Shown one piece after another: positions 37,098-45,597 of a stretch of DNA of 64,000 nt. The position numbers were made by a program, and so were the translations under genes. Below the pieces are notes generated by a model, which made no database searches, was not told the origin of the DNA, and saw nothing but the letters and a program-made list of their open reading frames with translations. Source of the stretch: Evansella caseinilytica (GTDB taxonomy: Bacteria; Bacillota; Bacilli; Bacillales; Salisediminibacteriaceae). The stretch is taken from contig NZ_FNPI01000023.1 in assembly GCF_900107275.1 (NCBI RefSeq), forward strand, positions 27,675 through 91,674, read 5' to 3'. Positions within the stretch are counted from its first letter, which is position 1; each line of letters opens with the position of its first letter.

Positions 37098-38345
37098 ATG
37101 CCAGCTGACGAAAAAATCGAATCAATCACCAATCAGATCAATGACTTTATGGAAAGGACTCTGCTAAAGCGAAACTTGGATGCGGACAGAACGTGGGAGT
37201 ACACGCTGAAATTTTTCTTCGACTATCTTCGAAAAAATCACGCCGCAATGTTTCCTGGCTTTCATGAAAAAGAAGTGAATGACTATATCGAGTATTTGCG
37301 GTCTTCGGGTAAGAGTAGCGCGCGGATTCACGAACAGGTGGATGTTCTTTTGGCGTTTGCCCGCTTTTCGAACAAGGAACTGAACAAAGAGCATCTCAAT
37401 CTCCCCGTTTACCACGGAGCGGAACCGCCTCTGATTGAGCGGGAGGAGGATCTCCAGCATACAGAAAGTCTCCTGTTTGAAGTCGTTCAGCAAAATGTCA
37501 AAGAGATCGACTGGAATGAAGAACCGCGTCTGGAGGATCTGTTGTATCATCCATACGACAAATGCAGAGACAGCATCCGCGATTTCCTACTGTTCCGGCT
37601 CGTAATAGAAACAGGCATCGCTCCTGCCGAGATCGTGTCGCTTAACATTTCCGACCTTCACAGCAGCGAAAGTCTGAAGGTAAAAAACAGAGAATTCCTT
37701 TTGAGCAAAAACTTGTTTCGTGTGTTGACGGAATATGTTGCGTTCAGAAAAAAATATGACCGTGCCATTTTTATCCAGAAGGTGATGCACGACATCAACT
37801 CCGGCGGCAAAAGAATTCACCAGCTGTACTCAGAAAGAAAAGATTTCTTCGCCTCGCCGCTTCAAGAAAAATTAGCTGCTATTGAAGCGCTGTTAAATGA
37901 ACAACTCCAGCTTGAAGAAGAAATCCTCCGCTTGGAGGATGCGGAGGAGAAAAGCGCGGAAGCAGCCGTTCATACACTGGAAGAAAAGGCGGACGCCTTG
38001 GAAGAAGCATTGAGCGAAATGAAAATGATCCTTGTCTTCGAAAGAAAAGGCAACGACTATCAATTCAACCCGGCGATGTTTGTATCTGACCGCTATCATC
38101 GTATGACAACGGACATGGTTGCAGAAGCAATGAAAAAAACATCGTTTCCACCGGAAATGCTGCACAACACAATCACTCATAAATGGAAAGCTGTCGGCAT
38201 CAAGCAAAGCGCCATCGATAAATGGCTCGGGAGAAAAGGGGATGTGCCGGCCAGAGCCTCATATCAGAAAGCATTTCAGCAGCTGAGCGAAGCAGGCTAT
38301 GCTTTTCCGGCAAGAAGCTTGATTTCTGATATAAATAAATGGTGA
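37098..38345 (+). CDS. Degenerate tyrosine recombinase-like protein with a coiled-coil insert
   Basis: 415 residues. The N-terminal ~110 residues look like a core-binding SAM-like domain of XerC/D-type recombinases. The catalytic half starts LLFRLVIETGIAPAEIVSLN, where the usual TG-L-R becomes TG-I-A, so the first catalytic arginine is alanine (about residue 175). The HxxR motif aligns to EMLH, losing both, and the LGH histidine aligns to arginine. Only the nucleophile tyrosine survives (about 389). Residues ~255-310 are a charged coiled coil absent from active recombinases. Ribosome site GGGGGGAGG before ATG. I infer a non-catalytic DNA- or partner-binding protein. Confidence 0.72.
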   Translation: MPADEKIESITNQINDFMERTLLKRNLDADRTWEYTLKFFFDYLRKNHAAMFPGFHEKEVNDYIEYLRSSGKSSARIHEQVDVLLAFARFSNKELNKEHLNLPVYHGAEPPLIEREEDLQHTESLLFEVVQQNVKEIDWNEEPRLEDLLYHPYDKCRDSIRDFLLFRLVIETGIAPAEIVSLNISDLHSSESLKVKNREFLLSKNLFRVLTEYVAFRKKYDRAIFIQKVMHDINSGGKRIHQLYSERKDFFASPLQEKLAAIEALLNEQLQLEEEILRLEDAEEKSAEAAVHTLEEKADALEEALSEMKMILVFERKGNDYQFNPAMFVSDRYHRMTTDMVAEAMKKTSFPPEMLHNTITHKWKAVGIKQSAIDKWLGRKGDVPARASYQKAFQQLSEAGYAFPARSLISDINKW

Positions 38346-38391
38346 TACTACGATAGGATTGAAAAAAACAAATAGAAACGGGGAATTGCTG

Positions 38392-39369
38392 ATGAGGGTC
38401 ATGCCAATAGAAAAACGGAATATCTCAACGAGCCGACTTGTTTACGGGTGTATGGGGCTGGGAGGAGAGTGGAATCACCAGCCGCTGACGGAGGAAGATG
38501 TGTCGCGGGCGGAAAAAGCAGTTGATGCTGCGCTGTCCAGCGGGATTTCCATGTTTGATCATGCAGACATTTATAAAATGGGGAAGGCGGAAGCGGTGTT
38601 TGGCAAAGTGCTGAAAGAGCACCCCGACTGGAGAGAAGCCATTGTACTCCAAAGTAAATGCGGCATCCGTTTTCCAGAAGGAAAGGTGCCGCAAAGATAC
38701 GATTTTTCGCAGGGGCATATTTTACAATCTGTTGACGGAATATTGTCGCGGCTCCAAACGGAATATCTCGATGTTCTGCTGCTGCATCGGCCCGATCCGT
38801 TAATGGAACCGGAGGAAGTTGCCGCCGCTTTTGATACACTAAAGAAAGCGGGGAAGGTGCGTTACTTCGGAGTATCGAATATGAGCGCGGCACAAATCAA
38901 GCTGCTGCAGGCTTACTGCGCCGAACCGCTGGTGGTGAATCAATTGGAAATGAGCCTGCATCGTATAGATTGGCTTGAGCAGGGCGTGCTTGTGAATCAG
39001 CAGGCCGGCACGGCCGTTAACTTTGCCGACGGCATCATTGAGCACTGCCGCTTGGAGGACATCCAAATCCAGGCGTGGGCACCGCTCGCGTACGGCTTGT
39101 ACAGCGGTCGTCCTTTGGAAAATCCGTCGGAAGCCGTGATCAAAACGAAGGAATTAGTGGAAGAAATGGCTCAGCAAAAGGAAACGACCGCCGAAGCGAT
39201 TGTTCTCGGCTGGTTAATGCGCCACCCGGCAATGATACAGCCGGTTATCGGCACCGCCGATCCGGGCCGGATTCAAAAATGCAGCGATGCCGCCCGGCAG
39301 GCAGCGCAAATGACGAGAGAGGAATGGTATTCTCTGTATGTTTCATCCCGTGGAAAGAAGATGCCTTAA
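38392..39369 (+). CDS. Aldo/keto reductase (YdhF-like)
   Basis: About 325 residues, TIM-barrel oxidoreductase. Catalytic tetrad residues are in MFDHADIYKMGKAE (Asp, Tyr), VLQSKCGIRF (Lys) and LDVLLLHRPDPLM (His). GVSNMSAAQIKLLQ and the NADP-binding IGTADPGRIQKCSDA follow. The ATG at 38392 was chosen since ACGGGGA lies before it; an in-frame TTG at 38359 is alternative. It reduces a carbonyl with NADPH; substrate unknown. It is 47 bases after the recombinase-like gene and convergent with the receptor/peptide cassette. Confidence 0.9.
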   Translation: MRVMPIEKRNISTSRLVYGCMGLGGEWNHQPLTEEDVSRAEKAVDAALSSGISMFDHADIYKMGKAEAVFGKVLKEHPDWREAIVLQSKCGIRFPEGKVPQRYDFSQGHILQSVDGILSRLQTEYLDVLLLHRPDPLMEPEEVAAAFDTLKKAGKVRYFGVSNMSAAQIKLLQAYCAEPLVVNQLEMSLHRIDWLEQGVLVNQQAGTAVNFADGIIEHCRLEDIQIQAWAPLAYGLYSGRPLENPSEAVIKTKELVEEMAQQKETTAEAIVLGWLMRHPAMIQPVIGTADPGRIQKCSDAARQAAQMTREEWYSLYVSSRGKKMP

Positions 39370-39524
39370 TTTTGTCTTGATGCCAGATATACGACAAATT
39401 TCACATGAAAAACGAGCATAATTTCCTATCCTATTAGTCTCACAGCTTTCTTCCCAGCAAAAAAACAGCTTGTTCGTTTTATTACTGACTTCGAGCAGCT
39501 GCGCATCAATACCAAGAAGGGGAA

Positions 39525-39569
39525 AACGCAAAGCCGCTGCGAACCCCATGTCGGGGTTCGCAGCGGCTT
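39525..39569 (-). terminator. Terminator of the receptor-peptide cassette
   Basis: On the minus strand AAGCCGCTGCGAACCCC pairs perfectly with GGGGTTCGCAGCGGCTT (17 bases, 5-base loop) and is followed by TGCGTTTTCC. Confidence 0.9.
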
Positions 39570-39629
39570 CGCATTGCGCCACGGCTTGTCTATGTCTCAG
39601 AAACTAAGACGGCGACATCCGCTTTTCCA

Positions 39630-39770
39630 TTAATATTGTGCATTTACTGGTACAGAACATACACGGAAGCTAGCATCTGCACCGGCAACAGCGTCGCCTT
39701 GAGCAAACAGGCCGGTTGCCACAACGGTCAATGCCGCTGCCAAGGTGAATCCAAGAAGTAATTTTTTCAT
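39630..39770 (-). CDS. Small secreted pro-peptide, putative cognate signal of the AimR-like receptor
   Basis: 46 codons. The product has a signal peptide (MKKLLLGFTLAAALTVVATG), a short polar linker (AQGDAVAGAD) and a C-terminus FRVCSVPVNAQY. This is the architecture of AimP and Phr pro-peptides: export, then trimming to release a short C-terminal signal that is re-imported. The end does not match the GA-ending arbitrium hexapeptides. ATG has AAAGGAGTGATCGG just before it, so it is translated well. It begins 29 bases after the receptor stop codon on the same strand, and a perfect terminator follows. The exact mature peptide is unknown. Confidence 0.8.
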   Translation of the reverse strand: MKKLLLGFTLAAALTVVATGLFAQGDAVAGADASFRVCSVPVNAQY

Positions 39771-39799
39771 TCCGATCACTCCTTTTTTGTTTATTGCAG

Positions 39800-40831
39800 C
39801 TAAACACTCAATGCTGATAGCAGCATCGTGTCAACTCCCTTTTCTTTCAGCGCTGTCAGCGGCAGCTGTCTAAAAAACTGGTCGCCGGACTTACTAAAAA
39901 ATTTTACAGATTCATAATAATATTTTTCTTCATCAGTAATTAAACCTCTGAAATAATTATGGTATCCTTGTTGGAAATCGTTTTCTATTTTGTTTTTAGC
40001 CTCATCTAATACTTTTATCGCTAATTCTTTGTCACCTTTTTTAATTAAAGAAAAAACATACGTGTGGATCTCATCAATAGTTTCTTTTCTAATCCATTCT
40101 GTTTTTTCGGGATGCTCCCAATAACTATGTACAAAATTCATTATCCGCTGAACATTATTACTTTCATTGTGATTCTGTAATTTTTTTAATATTGTTAATG
40201 AATTATAAAAATAAGCAATCGATTTTTCATAATCCTCAAACATATAAGAAAGGGCAATGTTTTTGTAGGCGATGGCCTTCATAATCGGCGTGGAGGCAAT
40301 GGCCTTTAATTGCAGTCCGTACTTTCTTGATTCCTCCAGCCGGTTTAAATGAATATGAACGCTCTGCATTGCCAAATTCAGCCGCGATTGAAAGGAATCC
40401 TTCATGTAGCTGTTTTCAAGCAAGTTAATTTCATTATCAATGAGTCCGCTCAAGATCTCGATCATTTGAAACGCCTTTAAATCATAGTAGTTATACAATT
40501 GAAAGATTTTACGCAAAATCGACATTTCCGTGGAAGCACAATGAATATAAGTCAGCTTATGAATCGAATCTACTAAACTTATTTCTCCTTTGTAAACCAT
40601 ATTATCAAGCTGATAGATTTCCGCCCATTCCCGGCTTTCTTCATTTCCGCTTAGTAAAAGTCTTTCTATTAAATAATCTAATAAGTCTCTTTTACTATGG
40701 CTGACAGCATATTCAAGAGACACTCTTGCCAAGTAGCTCGTAGGATCCAGTTCTTTCACGACATGGTCAATATTACCCAGTGAACGAAAAATTCCATCCG
40801 AATTTTCATTAATATTCCTATTTACAGGCAT
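39800..40831 (-). CDS. AimR-family (arbitrium-type) peptide receptor lacking the DNA-binding domain
   Basis: 343 residues of helical TPR-like repeats. The C-terminal ~70 residues follow the SPbeta AimR pattern as I remember it, with YHNYFRGLITDEEKYYYES and LPLTALKEKG; the LARVSLEYAV and MKDSFQSRLN blocks also match. The family is ~385 residues with an N-terminal helix-turn-helix; here homology begins after that region. The ATG at 40831 has AAAGGTGGTGATATT upstream, so the short form looks like the true product. It likely binds a re-imported peptide and acts on a protein partner, as Rap proteins do. No phage genes are adjacent. Confidence 0.85.
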   Translation of the reverse strand: MPVNRNINENSDGIFRSLGNIDHVVKELDPTSYLARVSLEYAVSHSKRDLLDYLIERLLLSGNEESREWAEIYQLDNMVYKGEISLVDSIHKLTYIHCASTEMSILRKIFQLYNYYDLKAFQMIEILSGLIDNEINLLENSYMKDSFQSRLNLAMQSVHIHLNRLEESRKYGLQLKAIASTPIMKAIAYKNIALSYMFEDYEKSIAYFYNSLTILKKLQNHNESNNVQRIMNFVHSYWEHPEKTEWIRKETIDEIHTYVFSLIKKGDKELAIKVLDEAKNKIENDFQQGYHNYFRGLITDEEKYYYESVKFFSKSGDQFFRQLPLTALKEKGVDTMLLSALSV

Positions 40832-40992
40832 AATATCACCACCTTTTGTGAACTTTCAAAACTACTTTTCACTTTAATATATCATACTTTTGTACATTTA
40901 TTAAAGGAAATTATCAATTTTTTGGTAAAAAACAATACAAAAGACTCATTTTTATTGAATATTTCAATAAATACTTCAAAAAGGATCGTTTT

Positions 40993-41679
40993 TTATTGCT
41001 TCTTCTCCTCATCAACCGAATGGATGCGGTACGCACAACGGCGATCTCCTTGAAGCAGATGTTCGATTCGCTGCACTTTCACGTTTTCTCCGAGGACACG
41101 TTGAAACAGTTCCAGTTCTTTGTCACAGAAACCGGCGCATGCAGTCGCTGCTGCACAAATCGGACAATGTTTTTCGATAAATAAATACGAATGACTTTCT
41201 TCGGTTTCTTGCTCGGGCGTTACTTCCGCCATGTATCCCTCATCCGTGCGGATACTCGCCAACACTTCCAGTTTTTCCACCAGCGCAGCGCTGTCTGGAA
41301 TTCGCTGTTGGTATCCGTTGACTTGTTCTTCATTCCGAACCGCAAGCAGCCGGTCGACACCTTCTGCACCAAACACCCCTGTAATCGAATCGAGTAAACT
41401 CACAGTAAGCTCCGCATAGCCGGACGGGAAGAAACGAGCGGCTTCCGCTGTTAAAAACCAGACTTTTGCTGGACGCCCCATCTCGCGGGCTTCTTCTTCA
41501 TAATTGACAATCCCTTCTTTTTGCAGCGCATAAAGATGCTGCCGGACGGCCATCCCGGAAATATTTAAATGCGAAGCCATGGTCAACGCATCCATTGGCC
41601 CCTCCTGCTTCAATATATTAATGATCGTACGACGCGTTTTTTTGGCAGCTTTTGACGTTGCATTTACTTGTTTTCCCAT
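40993..41679 (-). CDS. SufR-like winged-helix iron-sulfur transcription regulator
   Basis: 228 residues. N-terminal winged helix with MASHLNISGMAVRQHLYALQ and GRPAKVW. The C-terminus has HCPICAAATACAGFCDKEL and LLQGDRRCAYRI, the cysteine set of SufR/COG2345-type regulators that hold an Fe-S cluster. It is divergent from a Rieske-domain gene, and palindromes lie between the two starts, so it likely controls itself and that gene according to Fe-S or redox state. ATG at 41679 has AGGAGGCAAGGTT upstream on the minus strand. Confidence 0.88.
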   Translation of the reverse strand: MGKQVNATSKAAKKTRRTIINILKQEGPMDALTMASHLNISGMAVRQHLYALQKEGIVNYEEEAREMGRPAKVWFLTAEAARFFPSGYAELTVSLLDSITGVFGAEGVDRLLAVRNEEQVNGYQQRIPDSAALVEKLEVLASIRTDEGYMAEVTPEQETEESHSYLFIEKHCPICAAATACAGFCDKELELFQRVLGENVKVQRIEHLLQGDRRCAYRIHSVDEEKKQ

Positions 41680-41713
41680 AACCTTGCCTCCTGAAAAACT
41701 TCTTCCTACATTC

Positions 41714-41782
41714 TAAAGAAATTTCTTTACAAAGTCAATTTTTTCCACTATACTACTTTATAAAGAAAAAGCTTTATAAAGT
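41714..41782 (+). promoter_or_regulatory. Promoter with flanking palindromic operators between the SufR-like and Rieske genes
   Basis: TTTACA at 41726-41731, a 17-base spacer and TATACT at 41749-41754 make a near-consensus sigma-A promoter for the Rieske gene. TAAAGAAATTTCTTTA, a perfect 16-base palindrome at 41714-41729, overlaps its -35 box. ACTTTATAAAG (41755-41765) and CTTTATAAAGT (41772-41782) lie just after the -10 box as a second inverted pair. These positions suit repression by the divergent regulator. Confidence 0.75.
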
Positions 41783-41798
41783 TTTAAAAAGGAGGAGA

Positions 41799-43541
41799 AT
41801 GAGATTGGAAAACTGGGTGAACGCAGGGAAGGTAGCGGATTTGAAAACGCAAAAAACAAAGGTCCTCAAAGGAGGCATCGTCGTTTTTTTTCACGAGGGG
41901 CAAGTGTACGCTTTGGATAATCGCTGTCCACATATGGGCTTCCCGCTCCATATGGGAAGCTTGTGCAACGGAATATTGACCTGTCACTGGCACCATGCAC
42001 GTTTTGATGTCTGCAGCGGAGGAACGTTGGACCCATGGGCAGATGATGTCCCGTCCTATGAAGTAAAACTGGAAGAAGGAGAGATCTGGATTAATTGTAC
42101 GTCCAAATCAGCCAATCAACTGGAAACATACAAGGCCCGGCTCGTGAAAGGGCTGGAACAGAATCTCAGCCTAGTGATTGCCAAAGCTGTTGTCAGCCTC
42201 ATAAAAGCAAACGCAGATGAATCCGAAATCATTAAAATCGGCGTGGCATTCGGAACCTCTCAAAGGTCTGCTGGTTGGGGACCAGGCTTGACAATTTTAA
42301 CTTGCATGGCGAACGTTCTTCCTAAACTTGATATGCCGGGACGCATTCAAGCGTTATATCAAGGATTAGCCCATGTCGCCAATGACTGTGCCGGTCGGCC
42401 GCCCAGACATTTCATCGGACCGCTGTCAGGCTATCAAGGTAATCTTCAGCGGTTAAAAGAATGGTACCGCGACTGTATCGAGGTTAGAGATACACAAGGG
42501 GCTGAACGAATTGTACTCACCGCAGCGGAACAAGGAATGGACGTTACAGATCTCTCCTCAATGATGAACACTGCGGTTACCGACCATTTTTATATCGATG
42601 GCGGGCATACGCTCGATTTTCACAATAAAGCGTTTGAAGTGCTGCAATACACCGGTGAAGAGGCAGCAGCGCCGGTTCTGGCATCACTGACGCCGTTATT
42701 TGCCAATGCGACGAGAAGCGAAGAGCTTCACCGCTGGCAATCTCCCGTTGATTTAGTCACGCCACTGGAACATGCTTTTGACACGTTGAAATCGATTGAC
42801 TTTAACAGAAAAACATCTACGCCTATTGATGAAGAGCATTTATTGGAAAAGCTGCTGGCTAATGAGCCGTTGGATATGATTGAGTCGCTGACGGAAAACC
42901 TTGTTCGCAACGGCGATCCTGTGCGTATCGCGCAGATTGTTGCGCTCGCAGCAGCCGAACGCATCGTCAGGTTTCACACGCAAAATGACTTCCGTGACTG
43001 GATCACTGTTTTGCATACGTTTACACATGCCCATGCCGTTCACGAAATGGTAGGGCGGTCGGAGGAGCCGCTGTTGCTGCGAGGAATTTATCATGGTGCA
43101 GTGAGCATCTTTTTAGACCGATTTTTGAATATTCCCGCAACAAAAAGACCAGTTGCCGGGAAAGAGCCAGCTGCCACGCTTGACAGCAAAGCATTCCTTC
43201 ACTTGCTGGATAAACAGCAGCAAGTCAATGAAGCAGGGAAATGGGTGGTGAACTATTTGCATAAAGGAGGAGACAAGCAGGCGCTGTTCAACACTTTCGG
43301 GCACGCCGTTTTACGTGAAGATGCCAATTTCCATACTTATCAGCTCTATGAAGCCGCATGTGCAGAATATGATCATTGGGAGAACGAAGAGACACCGTTT
43401 GCGGAAAGGGCGAAAGAAACACTGTTGATTGCCATGGCGCGTTATCTCGCGGCTCATGCACCGACGTCAAGGGAAATGCCGCATATCGGCACGATCGCCT
43501 GGCGGTTAAATCTCGGGGAAAAATTATTTGAGGAGGAATGA
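41799..43541 (+). CDS. Rieske [2Fe-2S] domain fused to a large helical domain
   Basis: 580 residues. The first ~105 form a Rieske domain with CPHMGFPLHMGSLC and CHWHHARFD, giving the C-x-H and C-x2-H cluster ligands. The remaining ~470 residues are mostly helical, with HH/DH-rich stretches such as AVTDHFYIDGGHTLDFHNKA and IYHGAVSIFLDRF that could bind metal or a cofactor. It lacks the mononuclear-iron domain of ring-hydroxylating oxygenases. I do not know its reaction; a redox enzyme or electron carrier is inferred. AAGGAGGAGA precedes the ATG at 41799 closely; the TTG at 41805 would be better spaced. It is under the palindromic operator region and a divergent Fe-S regulator. Confidence 0.75.
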   Translation: MRLENWVNAGKVADLKTQKTKVLKGGIVVFFHEGQVYALDNRCPHMGFPLHMGSLCNGILTCHWHHARFDVCSGGTLDPWADDVPSYEVKLEEGEIWINCTSKSANQLETYKARLVKGLEQNLSLVIAKAVVSLIKANADESEIIKIGVAFGTSQRSAGWGPGLTILTCMANVLPKLDMPGRIQALYQGLAHVANDCAGRPPRHFIGPLSGYQGNLQRLKEWYRDCIEVRDTQGAERIVLTAAEQGMDVTDLSSMMNTAVTDHFYIDGGHTLDFHNKAFEVLQYTGEEAAAPVLASLTPLFANATRSEELHRWQSPVDLVTPLEHAFDTLKSIDFNRKTSTPIDEEHLLEKLLANEPLDMIESLTENLVRNGDPVRIAQIVALAAAERIVRFHTQNDFRDWITVLHTFTHAHAVHEMVGRSEEPLLLRGIYHGAVSIFLDRFLNIPATKRPVAGKEPAATLDSKAFLHLLDKQQQVNEAGKWVVNYLHKGGDKQALFNTFGHAVLREDANFHTYQLYEAACAEYDHWENEETPFAERAKETLLIAMARYLAAHAPTSREMPHIGTIAWRLNLGEKLFEEE

Positions 43542-43671
43542 CCATAACTGTTCCTTTCATAAGTCAGCTTTGGCTGACGAGGAGCGGCTATGTGAAATAT
43601 GTGAAAAAAATTGGAGCGAACGCACTGAAAATCGTCCTGCCTGTGCAACAGAAAGCAGCCGTCTCGGAAAC

Positions 43672-44208
43672 TCATGTTTCGCTGCGGCTGCGCTCAAGCT
43701 CGTTCAATATCCTTAACGACTGGAAGCTGTAATCAATGAGGTTCGGAATATCTTCAAGCTGATCCTCATTGATTTTCCGGTTAAAGTCCAAAAGAATCCG
43801 GTTCACCCCCGGCTCGTTACTGCCGTAAACATACGATATTTTTTGCGTAATAAGCGGCCTGCCGTTCCACAACGCCGTCAGTCGCTTTGCCATTTCGGCA
43901 CATTCCTTTTCCGGATGTGTTACTTTTGTAAAAAGCTCCACAGTGAGCCGGCAACCGGCTTGTTTTCCTTCACCGGCGATCATCTCTGCGGCAAGATCAT
44001 CCATCGCTGCCTGCAAAATGATATTTGCCGCCGGATAGGAAGCGGCGGTTCCCGGCGCTTGAAACCGCATGGCAAATTTTCTCGACATCGTGGCCAAGTC
44101 AACGATGTCCTGGCGATTCGTTACCTTGATTTTTCCCGAGAAGTCCAGCTCATAAATGGTCCCTTCAACAACAACCTTTAAATTATCGTAAATCGTCGGA
44201 TCAAACAT
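43672..44208 (-). CDS. Conserved hypothetical protein, 178 residues
   Basis: A soluble protein beginning MFDPTIYDNLKVVVEGTIYE, chosen from GGTGGCGGAAAG before the ATG at 44208; a longer in-frame extension up to 44301 contains GTGTGTTCAAGAAGG, a repeat arm, and is unlikely to be coding. The middle has a cysteine (QAGCRLTVELF) and sheet-like segments. The gene lies downstream of a TetR-type gene on the same strand. I do not recognise the family. Confidence 0.65.
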   Translation of the reverse strand: MFDPTIYDNLKVVVEGTIYELDFSGKIKVTNRQDIVDLATMSRKFAMRFQAPGTAASYPAANIILQAAMDDLAAEMIAGEGKQAGCRLTVELFTKVTHPEKECAEMAKRLTALWNGRPLITQKISYVYGSNEPGVNRILLDFNRKINEDQLEDIPNLIDYSFQSLRILNELERSRSET

Positions 44209-44364
44209 CTTTCCGCCACCTTTAATTCCCCATACTACCTTCTTGAACACACCTTCCATCAAAATATAGCAGACTCCCCTGCCAAACGCAAAATGATTCA
44301 CGGCTTTCCGGTTCCAAAAGAAGGGGGGGGATGTCCGATTGCACAGCGGCTCATTCTTTACTGA

Positions 44365-44949
44365 TCATTCTTTACTGAGTCCCTTGGCAAACACTTTGAC
44401 ACTGTGCTCGATGAAGTCGTCGACGGGAACCCGAGCCACTTTGTTTCCGGATATAAACTGAGCGGAAAAATAGCCTAAGTTCATCCATAAAAAGTTCATG
44501 ACCTGCAATTCGATATTCACATCCCGAAGTTTGTTTCTCTTTTTCATTTCCGTGAAATAATCAATGAGATACGCCTTGATTAGTCTTGGGTTCGCCGTCA
44601 ACCTTTCTGAAATTTCATCATGCACATTACATTCTTTATATGCCAACAGCACGATTTTTTTATTTTGTTCCATGAACGTTTGATATGTTCTGCTTACAGC
44701 CGCTAAATCCGTTTCAAGATGATATGTCAATTCATCAGTAAAAATTTTTTTCATTGAAAAGGCATAGGAGTACTTTTCCACCATCGCATCTAAAATTTCC
44801 TGTTTTGTACGGAATTTTCTGAATACGGTCATTTCTGAAACTCCGGCCATCTGGGCGATTTCCTTCGTTGTTGCTCCCGCGTATCCTTTTAGATGCATTA
44901 AATCAATTGCTGCATGCAGTATTTTATCTTCTGTTTTTTCCACAACCAT
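44365..44949 (-). CDS. TetR-family transcription regulator
   Basis: 194 residues. The DNA-binding helix-turn-helix is ATTKEIAQMAGVSEMTVFRKF near residues 26-46. The C-terminal ligand domain is helical and has no recognisable family mark. Direct repeats CATTCTTTACTGA follow the stop codon. TetR proteins usually repress themselves or neighbours; no exporter is adjacent, so the target is uncertain. The ribosome site GGAGGGATTAAGTA precedes its ATG (minus strand). Confidence 0.88.
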   Translation of the reverse strand: MVVEKTEDKILHAAIDLMHLKGYAGATTKEIAQMAGVSEMTVFRKFRTKQEILDAMVEKYSYAFSMKKIFTDELTYHLETDLAAVSRTYQTFMEQNKKIVLLAYKECNVHDEISERLTANPRLIKAYLIDYFTEMKKRNKLRDVNIELQVMNFLWMNLGYFSAQFISGNKVARVPVDDFIEHSVKVFAKGLSKE

Positions 44950-45198
44950 TACTTAATCCCTCCGCCAACTGAAACAAATGTATGAACATCCGTCAAAGTA
45001 GTCACCATATTTACAAATTAACATAACCCGACTGAATTGTATGCCATCATTGTGACAATTTCATAAATAATGGGGGTATGGTATTTATTTCTACCGGAAG
45101 CAGTATAAAAGACGCAGGTATGTAACGATAATTAGGTAAAAAATCCTAGGAAAATAATCTGATACCTGGTAATAGTATGTAAAAACATTGGCAAAACA

Positions 45199-45228
45199 TG
45201 CATGTATTGTCCTGTTTTTGCCATACTA
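45199..45228 (+). promoter_or_regulatory. Sigma-G-type (forespore) promoter of the ger operon
   Basis: GCATG at 45200-45204 and CATACTA at 45222-45228 with a 17-base spacer match the sigma-G consensus (gyATR, then cATnhTA). It lies about 61 bases before the first gene of the operon. It overlaps the inverted repeat GGCAAAACA/TGTTTTTGCC at 45190-45222. Confidence 0.78.
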
Positions 45229-45288
45229 ATCTTTAAGTTTAGTTCACAATTATTTCATGGAACTGATTCCAAGAAAAGGAGCAAGAAA

Positions 45289-45540
45289 ATGATGGAACAA
45301 GGAATGAAGTACCACATTTCTCCGGACGCAAAAGGATATTTTAACGGGGCGGAGACGCTGACGGTGATCCGCCGAAGCGGCAGCATTGTGCAGTTCTCCC
45401 TTGGAGAAGGAAAAACAAAAGGATATGGCTCGATGCCGTTGGAGCACTTGTTCTATTTATTAAAAAGAAGCGAATTGACAGAAGCAATGAACAAGCGGCA
45501 GCAGTTGGCGTTATCGGAGGATACAGAGCAAATCAGCTGA
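45289..45540 (+). CDS. Small protein leading the germinant-receptor operon
   Basis: 83 residues beginning MMEQGMKYHISPDAKGYFNG. It has a predicted sheet core (ETLTVIRRSGSIVQFSLGEG) and a helical C-terminus. It is not recognised. ATG at 45289 follows AAAGGAGCAAG. It is the first reading frame after the sigma-G-type promoter and lies 57 bases before gerA, so it is expected in the forespore and may help the receptor. Translation signals and operon position are the main support. Confidence 0.6.
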   Translation: MMEQGMKYHISPDAKGYFNGAETLTVIRRSGSIVQFSLGEGKTKGYGSMPLEHLFYLLKRSELTEAMNKRQQLALSEDTEQIS

Positions 45541-45597
45541 TCCGGATCAGAAGCACTGCTTTGGTTCAGGGAGGATGAAGAAATCAGGTGATCGAGG

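Noticed and set aside
37098..40831. A complete prophage or integrative element
   Set aside because: Only a dead recombinase-like gene and an AimR-like cassette are present, with an aldo/keto reductase between them; no structural, replication or attachment-site sequences were seen.
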